Positions 60,501-64,000 of a stretch of 64,000 nt of DNA are shown here, piece after piece. Location: positions 248,001 to 312,000 of the forward strand of contig JAURVB010013196.1 of NCBI GenBank assembly GCA_033002965.1, given 5' to 3'. This DNA is from Piper betle (lineage: Eukaryota; Streptophyta; Magnoliopsida; Piperales; Piperaceae). How positions within the stretch are numbered: the stretch's first letter is position 1; each line of letters starts with the position of its first letter. Under the pieces are notes generated by a model that did no database searches, was not told the DNA's origin, and worked only from the letters and a program-made list of their open reading frames with translations. Made by a program: the position numbers and the translations under genes.

Positions 60501-61742
60501 AAGCATGTGTATTTAAGTGCAAAAGTATGACGCAGCTGATTATTTGATATTAGCACATGTTTAGCCGGTGCACAAAATTAAGTAACATGGATGTGATCCA
60601 AATGCAAAAGCAAACCTAACACAAATATAGCATCTTCATAATTTTCTAATGATCCATTTGGTTGGCATGAAAGAAATGCACAAATCAAGGAAGATTTCAA
60701 AGGGTTAACCGCATCAAAAGTGGTGTATATTCAATATATTTTACACAAACAGCTACAGATTAAACATATTATGCCTACAAAATAATTATGATTAATATCA
60801 AAAGTGCTTCTACATTGCCGTCCCCGGATAAAAGAGGGTTGGCGTCAGAGAAGGGCATTTGGCCATCAAAAATTTTGCAATTTGTAATTGCATAGATCCT
60901 AGTTTAAAGTCCATGCCCCTAACACCCTTTAGGTACCAAGTGGAAGAAAAAGAAGAGAAGAAGAAAAATCAAATGGGAGTAGAAAATAACTATGATTAAT
61001 GACAATTTTTTCTCATATTTTGACATAGAAAAGAAAGTACCTTTCCTATGTAGCACATTATATATATTCTACTTTTGGTAGAGTTAACCACTTAATAATT
61101 TTCATGGATTTTGCATTTTATTTATGCCAACCAAATGGAGCCTAAACTATTTTAGGCTTGTATAAGGAAGGAGAAATGACCCTCACCATTGCAGCATCCT
61201 CTCTAGGGTGATAGCTTGCCCCAGTTGTGAAAAAATTAAACATGGTAGAAGAAGCGAGAAGACCAACTGCAGCAGGTATAGCACCAAAAAGCTAATCAGT
61301 TCACCTCATGGAACAATAAAGAACGTACAAATCAATCATGGTGCCATTTCAAAAATCTCTCTTTTACACAAAATGGCAGGCTGCATAGGTGAAATGTAAA
61401 CTAGGCAAGTGGGATGGAGAGAGTAGCAATCTGGAACCGACGTTGGGGTAAAAATATTTCTGTTTGAAGGTATTTTTGCAGCCAAACAAAAAAAACATAC
61501 ATCGAATAACAAGAACTGGGGACTTGTGAAGAAAAGAAAAATCCGAGTTCGTCACTAACCCCGTTAAGTAGCTTCCTTCCATTAGCAGGTAGGACATTGA
61601 CATACTTCGATGCCATCAAGAAACCCATGAAACACATTGTGAAAACTTTGGCAATAGGCAAAACAGCGAACTTGATAGTCGCAAACAGGGAACTCGATCC
61701 ACTTCCCGCAGCACTTTGTGCCGCTGTCAACAAAGTCTCCAT
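51571..61742 (-). CDS. PILS: PIN-LIKES (PILS) auxin efflux carrier family protein
   Basis: Ten exons on the minus strand: 61742-61560, 61266-61187, 59904-59780, 54771-54650, 54163-53969, 53593-53519, 52963-52864, 52650-52598, 52277-52083, 51692-51571; about 416 residues. PILS proteins are endoplasmic-reticulum carriers that hold auxin inside the cell and so lower nuclear auxin signalling. Exon 1 has IKFAVLPIAKVFTMCFMGFL and LPANGRKLLNG. Exons 2-4 give LVFSLLLPCLIFSQLGQAIT, WWFIPVNVVIATITGSIIGF and GNIGNVPLVLIAALCRDKSN, the conserved N-terminal membrane half. Exon 5 is the hydrophilic loop (PLEHQVPLLASGEPVAVDAD). Exons 6-10 are the C-terminal membrane half ending FSMAGWIMLYFAILF. All phases agree except exon 8, which is 53 bases where 54 are required; a G seems to be missing in the GG at its acceptor (LG|EAMIP expected). 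The overall look is the PILS2/PILS6 side of the family, but the exact orthologue is not claimed. Intron 3 (5 kb) holds retrotransposon debris. Confidence 0.88.
54900..57990 (+). mobile_element. Degenerate Ty3/gypsy retrotransposon, + orientation, RT/RNase H region missing
   Basis: Located in PILS intron 3, antisense to the gene. A primer-binding site for initiator tRNA-Met (TTGGTAACCAGAGCC, 55345-55360) follows an LTR end TTGCATCA; the LTR start is not resolved (left bound is approximate). Downstream are gag traces (FHGNHDVTEFLDWL-like and LAWWRALLFDEL, 55940-56146) and a CCHC zinc knuckle (CFKCNKQGYIAVNCP, about 56517). A protease-like block reads VMLVIDPVTSENVIAAKAVQ (56757). In the same frame this runs straight into the integrase HHCC domain (HNLAHFGIDKTT ... 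CSICQ, to 57082), so reverse transcriptase and RNase H are absent. Integrase core and C-terminal fragments follow (57438-57960). Many stops and frame changes: a dead element. No 3' LTR was found. Confidence 0.82.
55268..55325. repeat. Duplicated block in the gypsy LTR
   Basis: The block CATAGATTTGCATAGATCTT occurs twice, about 41 bp apart, near the 3' end of the 5' LTR. Confidence 0.75.
57991..59150 (-). mobile_element. Second gypsy fragment, inverted: LTR end, PBS and gag
   Basis: On the minus strand, an LTR end TTGCATCA is followed by TTGGTTATGAGAGCC (about 58815-58800), again an initiator tRNA-Met site, and then gag sequence reading down to 57991. The gag part (for example GMPY and HHAGH-like readings at 58042-58269) is clearly the same region as 55735-55900 of the + element, including the TTTCGTA(T/C)AGGGA block. 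It is truncated at 57991, where it abuts the end of the + element integrase. The outer LTR end (near 59150) is a guess. Confidence 0.7.
60650..61142. mobile_element. Tourist-like MITE in PILS intron 2
   Basis: A 493-bp element. The left end TGATCCATTTGGTTGGCAT matches the reverse complement of the right end, GGCTCCATTTGGTTGGCAT, with further matching beyond. TAA flanks both sides (60647-60649 and 61143-61145). There is no ORF. The termini resemble those of the element at 38897-39310, so the two probably belong to related PIF/Harbinger-type families. Confidence 0.85.
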
Positions 61743-62535
61743 GCTTACCCCAATTTCCGAAATCGGTCAAATGAACTCTAGCAAGCATATAAAAATAAGC
61801 CTCAGAAGCTGATAGTTCAAAAGCTTTCAATATTTCTCCACCAAATTTGATCTTTCAACGAGGCAGAGAAAAGCGTACAGCTCCTTCCAGTTGACAACAG
61901 CTTCAAGAGCAATGCCTGACAATATGTAGCAAGAAATTCGCAACCTGAAAGAAAGTAAAGTAGATTCATACTTGACAAAGCCATTCTTATAATCAGGATT
62001 ACCATTGGAATAAATTGCGCACAGACCAATACGAACAGAAAACGAATTTAAGGCCGCCTAATATCAAAAAAGAAAAATCTTTCCAGCACCAGAACACTAA
62101 AAATTGCAGACTGTTCAAACAATTCTACCTAATCCTTTACCAGCTTTCAACTGCAAATGGCTTCAAACATGGATTGGAAGACAATGCTTCCACAGTAAAC
62201 ACTCACAATCTCAATCTTACCTCTTACCAGAGATTCAGAAATTATCTGACTGCCCATCAATACAATCCTGGGCACCTCAAAAACCACAAACGAACATCAA
62301 AACTCACCCAGCAAACTCCATGATTCACCACAAAATAAAAAGAAAAAAAATCCAAAAAACCCGAAACAAAACAAAACCGCCCAAGCTCTGAAGAATATCG
62401 AAGCTTTCTAGCTGTTCTAGTTGGCGCGACCTTTCCAGAACAAAAACAGAACGAGAGCCGACCTCTCCCGCCAAACAAGTCCAACCTTTCGTCCACACAA
62501 AGCTTTCCGGACTGGCCAGGGATTCGGTCCGGCAT
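61743..62535 (-). promoter_or_regulatory. PILS 5' leader and promoter-proximal region
   Basis: Moderately GC-rich sequence upstream of the PILS start codon. An open minus-strand frame at 62257-62535 has no recognisable motif and is probably leader sequence. A leader intron is possible (acceptor-like TTTCAG near 61947 on the minus strand) but not established. Confidence 0.4.
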
Positions 62536-63780
62536 TTATTCCTTTTTTAACTTAAGTTTTCCAGCGGGAGGGATTTAAAATTTTAATTATAATAATTAAA
62601 TTAATTTTTTTAATTAAAAAATTTAAATTAATCATACAAATACTCTAACGAATCCCATGCCTCGCGCCGCCCCTACACGAGCTTCTTGCCACCACCGCCG
62701 CTGTCGCCGGTGGTTTCCTTCTCCGGCCATGCCGGCCGCAAAGTATAGTGGCAGGTGTCTATTTGGCACACGTGGCATCCTTTGACACGAGGGCAAGGTG
62801 GGCCCACATGAAATGTTTAGGCGAAGAAGAATAATAATACAGGAGTGCTATCTAAGAAATTGTGGGTGAAAATTATTAGGAAGTTCACATCAATCCTTGT
62901 TAATTAGAGGGACTGCCGAGCCACGGTGGCATCTGTTTTTTTCGTTGGTCACGCATGATTCCCACATCAATAATGCAGCTCCTGTCTTACCTTCGGAATC
63001 TTCTTTCTTCGACGACTGCCATCGCATGCATTGTATTCACAGATGTCACGGCCAAGATGGTTTTCACATCATGCATTTCATAAATGTTTTGTTCCGTGAA
63101 AATTTGGGACAGACATGAGCAGTGCCTTTAGGACGCTATCTCATTTGCGTTTATTATTGGAAAAAACCCTTTGTAATGATGAATTCTCACATGCGGCCCT
63201 TTAATTGACGGCTGTCAAATAAACGAGAAAATGTTATAAGATTTAGATTAACCTCAAGTAGAATAAGTTTAAGGCACATAAGTGTTCTAACTATGTTTTG
63301 ACTTGTAATCAATTCAAAAATACCAATAGAAAATAAATAGGCACTCAAAAAAAATACATACTCGAGCATTATTAACCAACTCCTCATCAATCTCAATTCA
63401 TTCAATATGAATAATAATTTCACCGATTTAGTTGATTCAACTCGCATATAAAAGGTATGGGACAGAAAAAATGTGAAAAAATATAAAGTTAAGCTTTTGG
63501 GCCCCTACCTAAATTCTAAAATCACTTGTAGATAATTCGGGTCCTTAAAAAGGATTTTAAATAATCAAAGAAAACTCGCAATATATATCACAGGTCTTTC
63601 GTAATCTAAAAATTAGTTCAAAGAATAAAGCTTTCCTATTAGCCTATATACAATTCACCAACAACTTTTACGACCGATGTGAAATAAATCTAATAATTCC
63701 CCTTCATACATAAGACATAGCCCAAAACTATCATCGTCTGACACACTCCTCTTACCTCTTAAATCAAACGACACCCATTT
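62536..63780. other. Intergenic DNA
   Basis: A small GC-rich patch (62650-62770) carries no convincing gene; the rest is AT-rich. A segment at about 63490-63575 with TTTTGGGCCCCTACCTAAA resembles one at about 63915-64000, suggesting related repeat ends. Confidence 0.45.
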
Positions 63781-64000
63781 GGCAAAGTATTCTTTAAATT
63801 ATCAGGTGAAACCCATGAAAAAACAATAGGCACTCTTTAAATTATCAGGTGAAACGTATGAAAAAATAACAATTAGTAAAGGCAAACCCGGTTCAAACTT
63901 AGCTCTAATATCATTTGTTTGGCCTTTTGGGCCCTACCTAAAGTTCGAAACTACCATTAGACTTTTTAGGCTCACAAAAAGACTTTAAACAACAAAAGAA
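63781..64000 (-). mobile_element. LTR-like sequence running off the window
   Basis: The + strand segment GCTCTAATATCATTTGTTTGG (near 63901) is the complement of an altered initiator-Met primer-binding site (TGATATTAGAGC), which would place an LTR to its right, cut off by the window end. A 43-bp tandem duplication (TCTTTAAATTATCAGGTGAA, starts 63791 and 63834) lies just to the left. Confidence 0.35.

Noticed and set aside
1..64000. CRISPR arrays, bacterial operons, riboswitches, tRNA or rRNA genes
   Set aside because: None seen; gene structure is that of a plant nuclear genome, and the only tRNA-related sequences are retrotransposon primer-binding sites.

Overview
This window reads as a eudicot nuclear chromosome segment. 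It has AT-rich intergenic DNA, multi-exon genes with short T-rich introns and GT-AG (plus a few GC-AG) junctions, plant-specific families (PILS auxin carriers, plant WNK kinases, SRC2-like C2 proteins), MITEs and a decayed Ty3/gypsy element. I saw no bacterial or organellar gene organisation, no tRNA or rRNA gene and no CRISPR array. Exon models were built by hand from splice signals, frame and remembered family sequences; no alignment was run.

Layout. 1-4784: gene-poor, ending in a T-rich stretch that looks transcribed but holds no convincing ORF. 4785-5928 (-): SRC2-like C2-domain protein. 6795-8305 (-): GNAT-family acetyltransferase with several lesions, probably a pseudogene. 9228-12666 (+): COX10, mitochondrial heme A pathway, seven exons, intact. 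13564-13830 (+): short gene fragment with an in-frame stop. 16628-18321 (+): RING-H2 E3 ligase with one frame break. 20885-21388 (+): small protein resembling the complex I ESSS/NDUFB11-type family. 21760-22165: unidentified exon-like sequence. About 23460-26040: repeat DNA, possibly an LTR. 28291-31138 (+): WNK kinase. 33002-33298 (+): small intact membrane-type protein, followed by a four-unit degenerate tandem array of about 171 bp. 36019-47195 (-): ABCB25/ATM3-type mitochondrial half-ABC transporter, 20 exons. 48758-49930 (-): DPH1 diphthamide-synthesis pseudogene. 51571-61742 (-): PILS auxin carrier, 10 exons, with two oppositely oriented gypsy fragments in intron 3 and a MITE in intron 2. 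62536-64000: intergenic, running into another LTR-like sequence.

The genes do not form a functional cluster. Three concern the mitochondrion (COX10, ABCB25 and, if correctly assigned, the ESSS-like gene); the rest are unrelated housekeeping or signalling genes. The most striking shared pattern is that several otherwise well-conserved genes carry one- or two-base indels. Most lie in or next to short homopolymers or dinucleotide runs while all surrounding splice sites and exon phases are preserved. Residual sequencing or assembly error is the simplest explanation for the RING, ESSS-like, WNK, ABCB25 and PILS breaks. The GNAT and DPH1 copies have too many lesions for that and look like real pseudogenes.
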